From Streptomyces lacrimifluminis (GTDB taxonomy: Bacteria > Actinomycetota > Actinomycetes > Streptomycetales > Streptomycetaceae), in the NCBI RefSeq assembly GCF_014646095.1, contig NZ_BMMU01000008.1, positions 186,001-250,000 on the forward strand: 64,000 nucleotides of DNA, written 5' to 3'. The translations under genes and the position numbers were made by a program. This document shows, one piece after another, positions 16,309 through 25,191 of the stretch. The notes under the pieces are model-generated. The model ran no database searches. It was not told the origin of the DNA and saw only the letters and a program-made list of their open reading frames with translations. Every line of letters starts with the position of its first letter. Positions within the stretch are counted from its first letter, which is position 1.

Positions 16309-17085
16309 ATGTCCACCTTCCTGTCCGCTTTCGCGGGCCTGGTCGCCCATCTCGCCGACCTGCTCCAGCCCCTCTTCCACGACTCCTCGGCCGCCGCCGC
16401 GATCATCCTGTTCACCGCGCTCGTACGACTCCTTGTGCACCCCCTGTCCCGTGCGGCGGCGCGCGGCCAGCGGGCGCGGGCCGCACTGCAGCCGAAGGTC
16501 GCGGAGCTGCGGAAACGGCACGCGAAGGACCCCAAGAAGCTCCAGCAGGCGGTCATGGCACTGCACGCCGAGGAGAAGGTCTCGCCGCTGTCCGGGTGTT
16601 TCCCGAGCCTGTTCCAGCTGCCGGCGTTCTTCCTGCTCTACCACCTCTTCTCCAACCCGGAGATCGGCGGCCGGGCCAACGGTCTCCTCACCCACCAGCT
16701 GTTCGCCGCGCCGCTCGGTGAGCGCTGGGCCGACGCGCTCGGCGGGGACGGCATCCTCGGGGCCGCCGGGCTCGTCTACCTCGGGCTGTTCGTCCTCGTC
16801 GCCGGGGTCGCCACCTTCAACTACCGGCGTATGAAGCTGGTGATGGCGACCAACCCGATGGCGGTGAACGCCGAAGGCGGTGAGGCGGTGCCCGGACTCG
16901 CCTCCGCTGCCAAGTTCATGCCCTTCATGTCCTTCTTCACGCTCTTCTCCGTGGCCGTGATGCCGCTGGCCGCCGCGCTCTACATGGTGACCAGCACCAC
17001 CTGGAGCGCTGTCGAGCGCGCGGTGCTGTACCGCTGGCAGCTCGCGCCGGGGGCCGCGGGTTCCGCTGCGGGGTCCACTACGTGA
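16309..17085 (+). CDS. YidC/Oxa1-family membrane insertase
   Basis: A 258-residue protein from ATG 16309, behind GGAGG. After a short N-terminal helix comes the typical cytoplasmic hairpin ARGQRARAALQPKVAELRKR...DPKKLQQAVMALH, then helices with GCFPSLFQLPAFFLLYHLF, LVYLGLFVLVAGVATF and FMPFMSFFTLFSVAVMPLAAALYMVTS. The chain is shorter than the main YidC (over 400 residues in this genus), so this is an extra paralogue. It inserts membrane proteins with or without Sec. Adjacent to the DUF6412-like gene on the same strand. Confidence 0.9.
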   Translation: MSTFLSAFAGLVAHLADLLQPLFHDSSAAAAIILFTALVRLLVHPLSRAAARGQRARAALQPKVAELRKRHAKDPKKLQQAVMALHAEEKVSPLSGCFPSLFQLPAFFLLYHLFSNPEIGGRANGLLTHQLFAAPLGERWADALGGDGILGAAGLVYLGLFVLVAGVATFNYRRMKLVMATNPMAVNAEGGEAVPGLASAAKFMPFMSFFTLFSVAVMPLAAALYMVTSTTWSAVERAVLYRWQLAPGAAGSAAGSTT

Positions 17086-17189
17086 ACCGGGTATTGCGGA
17101 CAGGCCGTCTACCTTGGACGATCGACCAGTCCTCCGATGAATAATGACCGAGGGCGTGACCGAGGACATAACCGAGGGAGAGAACGATC

Positions 17190-18047
17190 ATGAAGCTGCT
17201 GCGAGTCGGTACGGCGGGGTCGGAGCGGCCCGCACTGCTCGACGCCGAGGGAACCCTGCGCGACCTGTCGGGCGTCGTCCTGGACATCGACGGACCGCTG
17301 CTCGCGGACGACGCGGCGCTCGACCGGATCCGGGCCGCCGCCGACGCCGGTGAGCTGCCCGCCCTGGACGAGACCGGACTGCGGATCGGGCCGCCGCTGG
17401 CCCGCATCGGCAAGATCGTGTGCATCGGGCTCAACTACCACGACCACGCCCGCGAGACCGGCGCCGAGCCGCCCGCCGAGCCGGTGATCTTCTTCAAGGC
17501 GGCGGACACGGTCGTCGGGCCGTACGACACGGTGCTCGTGCCCCGCGAGTCGACGCAGACCGACTGGGAGGTGGAACTCGCGGTAGTCATCGGACGTACG
17601 GCCCGCTACCTCGGCTCGCACGAGGAGGCTCTCGCGCATGTCGCCGGGTACGCGGTCGCCCACGACGTGTCCGAGCGCGAGTTCCAGCTGGAGCGGGGCG
17701 GCACCTGGGACAAGGGGAAGAACTGCGAGACGTTCAACCCGCTCGGGCCCTGGCTGGTGACCGCGGACGAGGTGCCGGACCCGCAGGCGCTCGGGCTGCG
17801 GCTGTGGGTGAACGGTGAACTGAAGCAGAACGGGACGACCGCCGAGCAGATCTTCGGGGTCGCCGAAGTCGTGCGGTACGTCAGCCAGTTCATGACCCTG
17901 TACCCGGGTGACGTCATCAACACGGGTACGCCGGCGGGGGTCGCGCTGGGTGCGCCCGAGCCCAAGCCGTTCCTTCGGGCCGGGGATGTGGTCGAGGTGG
18001 AGATCGAGGGGCTCGGGCGGCAGCGTCAGGAGTTCAAGGACGCGTAA
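17190..18047 (+). CDS. Fumarylacetoacetate hydrolase-family enzyme
   Basis: A 285-residue protein from ATG 17190 with GAGGGAG upstream. The fold signature is clear: IVCIGLNYHDHARETG, PVIFFKAADTVVGP, the metal ligand set in TDWEVELAVVIGRTARYL and YAVAHDVSERE, and the final DVINTGTPAGVALG with PFLRAGDVVEVEIEGLG. Members split C-C bonds in fumarylpyruvate-type or ureidoglycolate-type substrates; the substrate cannot be assigned here. Its end overlaps the convergent condensation-domain gene by 14 bp. Confidence 0.9.
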   Translation: MKLLRVGTAGSERPALLDAEGTLRDLSGVVLDIDGPLLADDAALDRIRAAADAGELPALDETGLRIGPPLARIGKIVCIGLNYHDHARETGAEPPAEPVIFFKAADTVVGPYDTVLVPRESTQTDWEVELAVVIGRTARYLGSHEEALAHVAGYAVAHDVSEREFQLERGGTWDKGKNCETFNPLGPWLVTADEVPDPQALGLRLWVNGELKQNGTTAEQIFGVAEVVRYVSQFMTLYPGDVINTGTPAGVALGAPEPKPFLRAGDVVEVEIEGLGRQRQEFKDA

Positions 18048-19551
18048 GCGCTCCGCTGGGTGCGCGATCTTCGGCCGCGGGTCCGTGGGGGCTGGTCGCG
18101 CAGTTCCCCGCGCCCCTGGAGGCGGCCCTATCGGGCGCCTCCAGGGCCACCGAGGTGATCATGTCCCGTAGCCCGGCCACGTACAGGCGCATGTTCTTCC
18201 GCGCGACGTCCGTGTCCGGGTAGCGGGCGGCGAACTGGAGGCCCTCGTGGAGGCGGGTGGTCCAGGCGCACACCTGGTCGCCGTAGGAGACCCGGATCAG
18301 CCCGTACGCCTTCAGGTCGTCCCACCGCTCCGAGCCCGCGATGCCCCGGGTGTCGACGAACGACACGATCGAGTACAGGTCCGGCGAGGTGGGCCTGAAG
18401 TCGGAGCCCAGGAGCTTCAGCACCCGGGCGATGGGCATCCTCGACAGGGGTCGCTTGGCCCGCAGCGCGGAGCGGACCAGGTCCAGCGCGCCGTCGAAGT
18501 CCGACACCTCGCCCACCGGGATCTCCAGCGGCGCGCCGCCCACGTACCAGCCCACCGAGTCCGACCACTCCGACCTGGCCCGTGTGTGGAAGGGCACGAC
18601 GGTGCGGTACACCTGCTGCCCGCTGATGTCGCGCACGATGAGGGCGGTGGCCGCGAGGATGCCGGTCATGCTGCCGCCGTACGGACGGCAGTACGCCTCG
18701 AACGCCGCAGCGTCCGCGTCGTCCGTGAGCCACTCCCGCATCAACTTCTGGGTGGGCAGCGGCCCTTCGGGGTCGAGACCGAGGTCGACGGGGAAGTTCG
18801 GCAGCTTGCCGTCGCACCGGGCGATGAACTTCCGCCAGTCGGCGACGATCGCGTGGGTCTCGTCGATCCCGTCGGCGTGCGTACGCTCGCTCGCGCAGAA
18901 GTCGACGTAACTGGCGACCGGGGCCGCGTCCACCGTCCTGCCGTCGAGGCCGGCCGTGTAGAGCTGGTGGATCTCGTCGGCGATGCGGAAGATCGAGTAC
19001 GAGTCGACGTTGGTGTGGTCGAACGCCATGTAGACGCTGGTGCCGTCGTCCCTGACGACCGCGCTGTAGATGAAGTTCGGCCAGGTCAGCGCGTCCGCCG
19101 CGATGTCGAACCGATCCTGCAGATAGCGGGACAGCACTGCCCCGTCCCGGAAGTCACCGACGTCCTCGCGGTGCAGGACGACGGCCTCGGGGGCGAGCGT
19201 GAAACGCCGCAGCTCGTCGTTGAGGGGACCCGGGGAGCCGAGCGGGCCGTCGACCCAGCGGAAACCGCTGCGCAGCGTCTCGTGCCGCAGTGTCCAGGCC
19301 CGCAACGCGCCCTGGAGGACGTCGAGATCGACCCGCCCGGGGATGTCGAAGGCGGTACCGAGCCAGGTCGGCACGAACAGGCCGTCCTCGCGCACCGTTC
19401 GCGCGGTGCGGACGTGGGCCTCCTGTACGTACGCGGGTGGGCGGGCGTCCTCCGGCAGTTCGGCGACGGTTTCGACGGTCGTCGGATGCAGGGTCCAGGT
19501 CACGAGGTGTCCGGGCCGGATCTCGCAACGGTGGATATCGGTCAATCGCAC
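18034..19551 (-). CDS. Stand-alone condensation/PapA-like acyltransferase domain protein
   Basis: A 505-residue protein from GTG 19551. It has the two-lobed CoA-dependent acyltransferase/NRPS condensation fold: LFVPTWLGTAFDIPGRVDLD, LRAWTLRHETLRSGFRW, and the active-site region YMAFDHTNVDSYSIFR, where HxxxD is kept but the first His of HHxxxDG is Asp. Later ILAATALIVRDISG and YRTVVPFHTRARS fit the second lobe. No adenylation or carrier domain is nearby, so the partner is unknown; ester or amide formation is inference. The last 25 or so codons read through a Streptomyces extragenic repeat, so the present C-terminus looks acquired. Confidence 0.8.
   Translation of the reverse strand: MRLTDIHRCEIRPGHLVTWTLHPTTVETVAELPEDARPPAYVQEAHVRTARTVREDGLFVPTWLGTAFDIPGRVDLDVLQGALRAWTLRHETLRSGFRWVDGPLGSPGPLNDELRRFTLAPEAVVLHREDVGDFRDGAVLSRYLQDRFDIAADALTWPNFIYSAVVRDDGTSVYMAFDHTNVDSYSIFRIADEIHQLYTAGLDGRTVDAAPVASYVDFCASERTHADGIDETHAIVADWRKFIARCDGKLPNFPVDLGLDPEGPLPTQKLMREWLTDDADAAAFEAYCRPYGGSMTGILAATALIVRDISGQQVYRTVVPFHTRARSEWSDSVGWYVGGAPLEIPVGEVSDFDGALDLVRSALRAKRPLSRMPIARVLKLLGSDFRPTSPDLYSIVSFVDTRGIAGSERWDDLKAYGLIRVSYGDQVCAWTTRLHEGLQFAARYPDTDVARKNMRLYVAGLRDMITSVALEAPDRAASRGAGNCATSPHGPAAEDRAPSGALTRP
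18071..18118. repeat. Streptomyces extragenic repeat family A, copy 1
   Basis: Contains GGCTGGTCGCGCAGTTCCCC followed by GCGCCCCT, a short element seen between many Streptomyces genes. Related copies occur at 28894-28969 and, inverted, at 58746-58798. Confidence 0.75.
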
Positions 19552-19651
19552 GGGACTTCTCCGTTCGCATGCGTGTCACCGGGCTCCTGGATCCCGCCCG
19601 ATGACACGTGCAGACAAACGACCGAACACATCCGGAGGAAACGCTACCGCT

Positions 19652-20545
19652 TCAGGGCTTCAGGAGTTCGGCCAGCCGGCGCCAGCCGTCGCGGGGGAGT
19701 GCGCCGTCCCTGGGCTGGTCCTCGATGACCTGGAGGGCGACATGGTCGGCGCCCGCCGTGTGGAAGGCGTCGACCCGCTCACGGATCCGGTCCTCGCTGC
19801 CCCAGGCGAACACCGCGTCGACCAGACGGTCGCTGCCGCCGTCCCTGATGTCGTCCTCGGTGAAGCCGATGCGCAGGAAGTTGTTGGTGTAGTTCGGCAG
19901 GGCCAGGTACATGGCGAGGCTGCCGCGCGCGGTCGTGCGGGCCCGGTCCGGGTCCGTGTCCAGGACGACCTTCAACTCCGGTGCCAGCAACGGGGTTTCG
20001 CCGAGCGCCGCGCGGGCCTGCGCGGTGTGCTCGGGGGTCACGAGGTACGGGTGCGAGCCGGCGGCCCGGTCCCGCGAGAGCCTGAGCATCTTCGGGCCGA
20101 GGGCGGCCAGCACCCGGCGTTCGGCGGGGTGTCCGGCCGCGTCCAGGGCGTCGAGGTACTCGACCATCGAGGCGTACGGGCGACGGTACCGGTCCGCCAT
20201 CCCGGCGTGGCTCACCCCGAGGCCGAGCAGGAAGCGGCCGGGGTGGGACTCCTCCAACTCCGCGACAGCGGACGCCGTTTCGGTGGCCTCGTACTGCCAG
20301 ATGCTCTGGATGCCGGTCGCCACGCCGAGCCGCGAGGTCGCCTCGACGAGCGCAGCGGCGTGCCGTACGCCCGGGCTGGCGCCCAACCAGAGGGCGTGGA
20401 AGCCCAGTTCCTCCAGTTCGGCGGCGGCCTCGGCGCGCTCGGTGAGCCCCTCGGGATCCTCCGAGCGCAGCCCGAAACTCCAGATGCCGTACCGCCCGAC
20501 GGTGTCCTTCAGCGAGCTGACCTGTGAAGCGCTGACCTGGGTCAT
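19652..20545 (-). CDS. F420-dependent LLM-class oxidoreductase (TIGR03620-like)
   Basis: A 297-residue TIM-barrel protein of the luciferase-like group. Signs: GRYGIWSFGLRSEDP at the start, ELEELGFHALWLGASPG, VATGIQSIWQYEA, LEESHPGRFLLGLGVSHAGM and KMLRLSRDRAAGSHPYLVTPEHTA. In actinobacteria this subgroup uses reduced F420 rather than FMN. The substrate is not known. It is 75 bp downstream of the UPF0303 gene on the same strand and may share its transcript. Confidence 0.8.
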   Translation of the reverse strand: MTQVSASQVSSLKDTVGRYGIWSFGLRSEDPEGLTERAEAAAELEELGFHALWLGASPGVRHAAALVEATSRLGVATGIQSIWQYEATETASAVAELEESHPGRFLLGLGVSHAGMADRYRRPYASMVEYLDALDAAGHPAERRVLAALGPKMLRLSRDRAAGSHPYLVTPEHTAQARAALGETPLLAPELKVVLDTDPDRARTTARGSLAMYLALPNYTNNFLRIGFTEDDIRDGGSDRLVDAVFAWGSEDRIRERVDAFHTAGADHVALQVIEDQPRDGALPRDGWRRLAELLKP

Positions 20546-20620
20546 CGGTTCTGTTTCCCTCCGAGTCCGGATGCCGTGCCGTGGCTCCCTGAAACGGAGG
20601 GTCCCTCGGGATAATTCCCG

Positions 20621-21154
20621 TTACACCTTGAGGTACGTCTCCAACGCCTCCACGACCAGCCGGTGGTCCTGGAGTTGGGGCAGCCCCGACACCGTCACCG
20701 ACCCGATCACGCCGACGCCCTCGACCGTGATCGGGAACGAGCCGCCGTGGGCCGCGTATGTGTCGGGGTCGAGGCGCGAGTCGTCGTCGAACGTCGTCCC
20801 CTTGGCGCGGAAACGGGCGCCCACCAGGTAGGAGGGGGCGCCGTAACGCTCCACCACCCGGCGCTTGCGGTCGATCCAGGCGTCGTTGTCGGGGGTCGAG
20901 CCGGGCAGGGCCGCGTGGAAGAGCTGCTGGCCGGCCCGGTGGATGTCGACGGCCACCGGTGCCTGCCGCTCCCGCGCCAGCTCCACCAGCAGCGAGCCCA
21001 GCGCCCACGCGTCCTCGTACGAGAACTGCCGGAACACCAGGTGCCGTTGCTGTGCTTCGAGTTCCTCCACGCTCGGGGTGAGTTCGGGCGCGATGCGCGG
21101 CCCGAGCGACGGCTGTCCGCTCGCCTTGTGGCCGCCGGACTTCTGACTGGTCAT
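20621..21154 (-). CDS. UPF0303/HbpS-like haem-degrading-domain protein
   Basis: A 177-residue protein from ATG 21154, which overlaps the stop of the upstream Gfo/Idh/MocA gene by four bases. The core (PVAVDIHRAGQQLFHAALPG, then DAWIDRKRRVVERYG, then FPITVEGVGVIGSVTVSGLPQLQDHRLVVEAL) matches the UPF0303/DUF336-type fold shared with haem-binding HbpS and corrinoid-pathway PduO C-domains. No signal peptide. Coupling to an oxidoreductase under a sugar-type ROK repressor suggests a role in a carbohydrate pathway; biochemical function is unproven. Confidence 0.75.
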   Translation of the reverse strand: MTSQKSGGHKASGQPSLGPRIAPELTPSVEELEAQQRHLVFRQFSYEDAWALGSLLVELARERQAPVAVDIHRAGQQLFHAALPGSTPDNDAWIDRKRRVVERYGAPSYLVGARFRAKGTTFDDDSRLDPDTYAAHGGSFPITVEGVGVIGSVTVSGLPQLQDHRLVVEALETYLKV

Positions 21155-22251
21155 CGCAGGGTCACCGTCACCTTCTCGTTCGCGGAACGCCGGGCCGCTT
21201 CCAGTACGTCGAGCGCGGCTGCCGCCTCCAGGGCGGTCACCGGGTTGGGGCCGCCGTCGCGCAGGGCCGCGGCGATCGCAGAGTAGTACTTCTCGTACGC
21301 CCCCGGCAGTGTCGGCTCCGGCCGCCCGCCACCCGTGAGCGGGGACTCCCCGGCCCCGACCCGCCCCCACATGCTCTCGGGTTCGAGTCCCCAGCCGGCG
21401 CTCCCCGGCCGCCCGCCCGCCTTCAGGGCGTCCTCCTGCGGATCGAGGCCGTACTTCACGTATCCGGCACGCGAGCCCAACACCCGGAAGCGGGGGCCGA
21501 GTTGCGAGGTGGTCACGGAGACGTACAGGTGGCTGCGGACGCCGCTCGTGTGGGTGAGCGCGATGAACGTGTCGTCGTCGGTCTCGGCGCCCTGGCGGCG
21601 GATGTCCGTCTCGGCGTACACGGAGGCGACGTGGCCGAAGAGGACCAGCGCCTGGTCGACGACGTGACTGCCGAGGTCGTACAGCAGTCCGCCGAACTCC
21701 GCCGGGTCGCCGGACTCGCGCCAGCCGCCCTTGGGCTGGGGCCGCCACCGCTCGAACCGTGACTCGAACCGCCATACGTCGCCCAGCTCGCCTTCCGCGA
21801 TCAGCTTGCGGAGCGTCCGGAAGTCATGATCCCAGCGGCGGTTCTGGAAGACGGAGAGGAGCAGCCCCCGCTGGTCGGCGAGGGCGGCGAGGTCACGCGC
21901 CTCGGCCGCCGTGCCCGCGACCGGCTTGTCGACCACGACCGGCAGACCCGCCTTGAGGGCGGCGGTGGCCAGCGGGACGTGCGTCTTGTTCGGGGACGCG
22001 ATGACGACCAGGTCCAGCTCGTCGGCGCGGGCGAACAACTCGTCCGGGGTGGCGGTGATCCGTACGTCCGGGAACCCGGCGCGGGCCTGTGCCTGCCGCT
22101 CGGGGTTCGCCGTGACGACGGTGTCGAGGACGAGGCCCTCGGTGGTGGCGATCAGGGGGGCATGGAAGACGGAGCCCGCGAGGCCGTAACCGACGAGGCC
22201 GAGACGGAGGGGGGCACCGGACGTGCGGGTCATTCCAGTCGTACCAGTCAT
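21151..22251 (-). CDS. Gfo/Idh/MocA-family NAD(P)-dependent oxidoreductase
   Basis: A 366-residue protein taken from ATG 22251 (MTGTTGMTRTSGAPLRLGLV); a frame extension to 22287 would run into the operator palindrome. The Rossmann motif is GLVGYGLAGSVFHAPLI; the catalytic Lys is in VVVDKPVAGTAAEA, and the substrate-side GGLLYDLGSHVVDQAL is typical. Members oxidise or reduce sugars, inositols or sugar acids. Divergent from the ROK regulator and first of an operon with the UPF0303 gene, so substrate-induced expression is likely. Confidence 0.9.
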   Translation of the reverse strand: MTGTTGMTRTSGAPLRLGLVGYGLAGSVFHAPLIATTEGLVLDTVVTANPERQAQARAGFPDVRITATPDELFARADELDLVVIASPNKTHVPLATAALKAGLPVVVDKPVAGTAAEARDLAALADQRGLLLSVFQNRRWDHDFRTLRKLIAEGELGDVWRFESRFERWRPQPKGGWRESGDPAEFGGLLYDLGSHVVDQALVLFGHVASVYAETDIRRQGAETDDDTFIALTHTSGVRSHLYVSVTTSQLGPRFRVLGSRAGYVKYGLDPQEDALKAGGRPGSAGWGLEPESMWGRVGAGESPLTGGGRPEPTLPGAYEKYYSAIAAALRDGGPNPVTALEAAAALDVLEAARRSANEKVTVTLR

Positions 22252-22257
22252 GCCGCC

Positions 22258-22284
22258 CACTTTGGCAACGCTGTTGCCAAAGTG
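22258..22284. promoter_or_regulatory. Perfect 27-bp palindrome, likely ROK operator
   Basis: Two perfect 12-bp arms, CACTTTGGCAAC and GTTGCCAAAGTG, flank a GCT centre. It lies between the divergent oxidoreductase (ATG 22251) and ROK regulator (ATG 22300), only 6 and 15 bp from the two starts. Binding here would block both genes. This is the only long perfect palindrome in the intergene. Confidence 0.85.
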
Positions 22285-22299
22285 CAAGCGGCCGGGACA

Positions 22300-23628
22300 A
22301 TGGTTCGCGTGAACAGCACGAACGCCGCCATCACCAGCACTGTCACCAGCACGACCGCTACCGCGACTGCCACGACCCCGGTCTCAGGGGTGAACCTGCC
22401 GGCCCTGCGCAGCCACAACGCCGCGCTCGTCCTCGACCTCCTGCGCACGGCCGGCGCCGAGGGCATCAGCCGCCTCGAACTGGCCGAGCGGACCGGTCTG
22501 ACCCCCCAGGCGGTCAGCAAGATCACCGCCCGCCTGCGCGCAGAGGGCCTCGCCACCCAGGCGGGCCACCGCGCCTCGACGGGCGGCAAGCCCCGCACGG
22601 TACTGCGCCTGGTCCCGGAGGCGGGCCACGCGGTGGGCGTCCACCTGGACCGGGACGAGGTGAGGGTGGTCCTGGTCGACCTCATGGGAACGGTGGTGGG
22701 CGAGCGCCGAGCGCCACTGAACCTGGGCGCGGGCGCGGATGTGGTGGTCGAGGGGGTGGCGGGCGAGGTCGAGGCACTGCTCGGCGGGGAGTCACCGGAG
22801 GTCGAGGCGCTGCCCGGCAGGCACTCTGGTGAGGCCGAGACGCTGCGCGGTGCGCGGCCCGGGAGGAGCGGGGCACCCCGCGAAGACGGTTCGCGGAAGG
22901 CCGAAGCGATGCCCGGCGGCAGGCCTGGCGAGGCCGGTAGGCCCGGTGAGCCCGGGGTGAGGGTCGGTGCTCTTCTCGGGGTCGGTGTTGCTCTGCCCGG
23001 GCCGCTCGATCATGCGCGGGGTGTGCTGCACCGGGTCACCGGGTTTCCCGAGTGGGACGGGTTCCCGTTGCGGGACGCGTTGGCGCGGCGGCTCGGCGTG
23101 CCGGTCGCCGTCGACAAGGACACCAACGCCGCCGCGCTCGGGCTGGCGGTCGGGGGTGAGGGCGGGTCCTTCGCCTATCTCCATCTCGGTACGGGGCTCG
23201 GGGCCGGCCTGGTGATCGGCGGGGCGCTGCGCCGGGGTGCCCGGACCGGTGCGGGTGAGTTCGGGCACCAGGTCGTCCAACTGGACGGACCACCGTGCGG
23301 CTGCGGCGACCGTGGCTGTATCGAGGCGCTGTGTCTCGGCGCGGTGGCCCGGGGCGACCTGGACGAGGCGGCCCGGGTGCTCGGCGCCGGCGCCGCGAAC
23401 CTCGTGGGGCTGCTGGACATCGACCGGGTGCTGCTGGGCGGCCGTACCGTCGCCGCGGCACCGGATCGGTTCGTACGAGGGGTAGCCGCCGTTCTCGCCG
23501 GACGCGCCCGGCGTGAGGGCGCCGAGCGGGCGGTGCCCGTACGGGTCGCCCCCGGCGGGGCGCGCGGAGTCGCCGAGGGCGCGGCCCAACTGCTCCTCGC
23601 GCCCCTGTTCGGACGGGCCGAGGGGTAA
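22300..23628 (+). CDS. ROK-family transcriptional repressor
   Basis: A 442-residue protein from ATG 22300; GTG 22309 is also possible. After a Thr/Ala-rich leader, residues about 30-90 form a winged HTH (ALVLDLLRTAGAEGISRLELA, TGLTPQAVSKITARLRAEGL). The sugar-kinase-like ROK domain follows, with VAVDKDTNAAALGLAVG, FAYLHLGTGLGAGLVIGGAL, GEFGHQVVQL and the zinc site CGCGDRGCIEA. A low-complexity insert (about residues 165-225, many PGR/GEAE units) splits the ROK domain, which is odd for the family. It probably represses itself and the divergent oxidoreductase operon through the 22258-22284 palindrome. Confidence 0.9.
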   Translation: MVRVNSTNAAITSTVTSTTATATATTPVSGVNLPALRSHNAALVLDLLRTAGAEGISRLELAERTGLTPQAVSKITARLRAEGLATQAGHRASTGGKPRTVLRLVPEAGHAVGVHLDRDEVRVVLVDLMGTVVGERRAPLNLGAGADVVVEGVAGEVEALLGGESPEVEALPGRHSGEAETLRGARPGRSGAPREDGSRKAEAMPGGRPGEAGRPGEPGVRVGALLGVGVALPGPLDHARGVLHRVTGFPEWDGFPLRDALARRLGVPVAVDKDTNAAALGLAVGGEGGSFAYLHLGTGLGAGLVIGGALRRGARTGAGEFGHQVVQLDGPPCGCGDRGCIEALCLGAVARGDLDEAARVLGAGAANLVGLLDIDRVLLGGRTVAAAPDRFVRGVAAVLAGRARREGAERAVPVRVAPGGARGVAEGAAQLLLAPLFGRAEG

Positions 23629-23747
23629 GGGGCAGCGGGGGTGACGCCCGATCGACTTCTCCCTTCGGGTCCCTTCCCCATCTCTTCCGGCTTCCTTTCG
23701 GAAAAACCTGTGGGACCGGCCGCCCAGCCCCTGCGACCCTTCAGCCC

Positions 23748-24179
23748 ATGACCCGACGCAACCGGCGCAAGCGACTCGCCCGCAGTCTTCCCCGGCACCG
23801 GGCCTGGCCGCTGACCAACACCGACGTCAACGAGTCCCTCGGTGAACTCGCCTCCCACGTAAGGAAGTTCGACTTCCTCAACGGGCCGGGCAGCGGGACG
23901 ATCGTGCTCGGAGTCAGGTGGCTCGCCCCTGAATCCCGCAACTACGGCCGGGGCATCCACCCGGACAGCGTCGGCTTCTACGTGGAGCTCCACCCGGTCG
24001 ACGCGGCCGACCGGGCCGTCATCCGCGCCACCCTGAAGGAAACCGCCCTCCCGCAACTCCACGCCTGGATCACCCAGGGCCTCGCCGCCCCCGAGACCTG
24101 GCGCCAGGCCCACCACCTCCACTACTGGCACCTCACCGACGGCCACCTCACGGACGCCGACGCCGACGAAGAAGCGTGA
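23748..24179 (+). CDS. Conserved-looking hypothetical protein
   Basis: A 143-residue soluble protein of unknown family from ATG 23748. It begins with a basic patch MTRRNRRKRLARSL, has a central IVLGVRWLAPESRNYGRGIH and ends with a His/Asp-rich tail (HHLHYWHLTDGHLTDADADEE). Codon use is normal for the genome, so it is probably real. No motif suggests a function, and no coupling to neighbours is seen. Confidence 0.6.
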   Translation: MTRRNRRKRLARSLPRHRAWPLTNTDVNESLGELASHVRKFDFLNGPGSGTIVLGVRWLAPESRNYGRGIHPDSVGFYVELHPVDAADRAVIRATLKETALPQLHAWITQGLAAPETWRQAHHLHYWHLTDGHLTDADADEEA

Positions 24180-24309
24180 ATCAGCGCGGCAACCGCCGCA
24201 TCCGCATCCGCATCCGCCGATCGGGCGCATTCGCGAGCCCGTTCGGGGCGTAGCTCCCCGCCCCTCGGAGCGGTGCCGTCCGCTGACCCCACCACCCCGG
24301 CATGGTCAT

Positions 24310-25083
24310 GTGTTCATGCGACTGTGTACCTGCGTGACCGCAACCGTCACCGCGGCCGTGACCGCGACCGCCGCCCTCCTCGCCGCGCCGGGCGCCCTGG
24401 CCGCCCCCGCCCGGGCGGCCACCTGTGCCACCACCCCCACCGACCGGGATTTCCCCCTCACCACTCGCATCCACGGCGGGCCCGCCGCCTACGAAGCCGG
24501 GGGTGAGCACCGGACCTGGCGTCTCGACCTCACCAACAACACCGCCCGCACCTGCACGGGCATCCACCCCGTCCTCGTACTCGTCGACGAGCGCCGCGCC
24601 CTGACGACGACTCAGCCGCGGCTGGAGTTCTACGACGAGCACCGCCCCCGCCCCTACCCCGTGCGGTTCGAGGCCACCGACGCCGACGAGACCATCGGGG
24701 TGTTCGACGGCGACGGGTTTCCCGGGTTCACCGTCGGGCCCGGGCGGACCGTCTCCGTACGGGTGCGGCTCGCGATCGGCGCCGGAGCGGTGGCCAACGA
24801 CGTCGTCGCCAACGCCGCCGTGGTCGAACGGCACGCGGACGACGGCGACTGGGTCGGCCAGTCCAACGACTACCGCTTCCGCGTCGTGACCGCCCCCGCC
24901 GAACCGGCGTCGTCGGCCGGTCCCGTACCCGGTGTACGGGACGAACCGCCGCTCACCGGTGAGCTCGCCGGCACGGGTCGACACGACACCGCTCTCCGCC
25001 TCGCGGGCATCGCCCTCGCCCTGGTGCTGACCGGCGGCGGAATGATGCTGCTCGCCCGGGTCCGACCCGTGGGACGGACATAA
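24310..25083 (+). CDS. Secreted cell-wall protein with LAxTG sorting signal
   Basis: About 257 residues from GTG 24310 (or ATG 24316). A signal peptide (TAALLAAPGALAAPARA) is followed by a folded domain with paired Cys and WRLDLTNNTARTCTGIHPVLVL, resembling the immunoglobulin-like surface domains of Streptomyces wall proteins. The C-terminus has the sortase signal LAGTG at 219-223, a helix (LRLAGIALALVLTGGGMMLL) and a terminal RVRPVGR. LAxTG is the motif preferred by class E sortases, and one is encoded at 14902. The mature protein should be wall-bound; its role is unknown. Confidence 0.8.
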   Translation: MFMRLCTCVTATVTAAVTATAALLAAPGALAAPARAATCATTPTDRDFPLTTRIHGGPAAYEAGGEHRTWRLDLTNNTARTCTGIHPVLVLVDERRALTTTQPRLEFYDEHRPRPYPVRFEATDADETIGVFDGDGFPGFTVGPGRTVSVRVRLAIGAGAVANDVVANAAVVERHADDGDWVGQSNDYRFRVVTAPAEPASSAGPVPGVRDEPPLTGELAGTGRHDTALRLAGIALALVLTGGGMMLLARVRPVGRT

Positions 25084-25191
25084 ACCGGCCATTCCCCCAA
25101 GATCCGGCCTGTGACAGGCTGGGCGCACGCGGCATCTCGTACGCGTGTACGGCAACGCAACGCAACACAGTGCAGGAGCAGGAGACCGGAC

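Noticed and set aside
18034..19551. A biosynthetic (NRPS) gene cluster around the condensation-domain protein
   Set aside because: No adenylation, carrier, thioesterase or transport genes lie nearby, so it is treated as a single enzyme.
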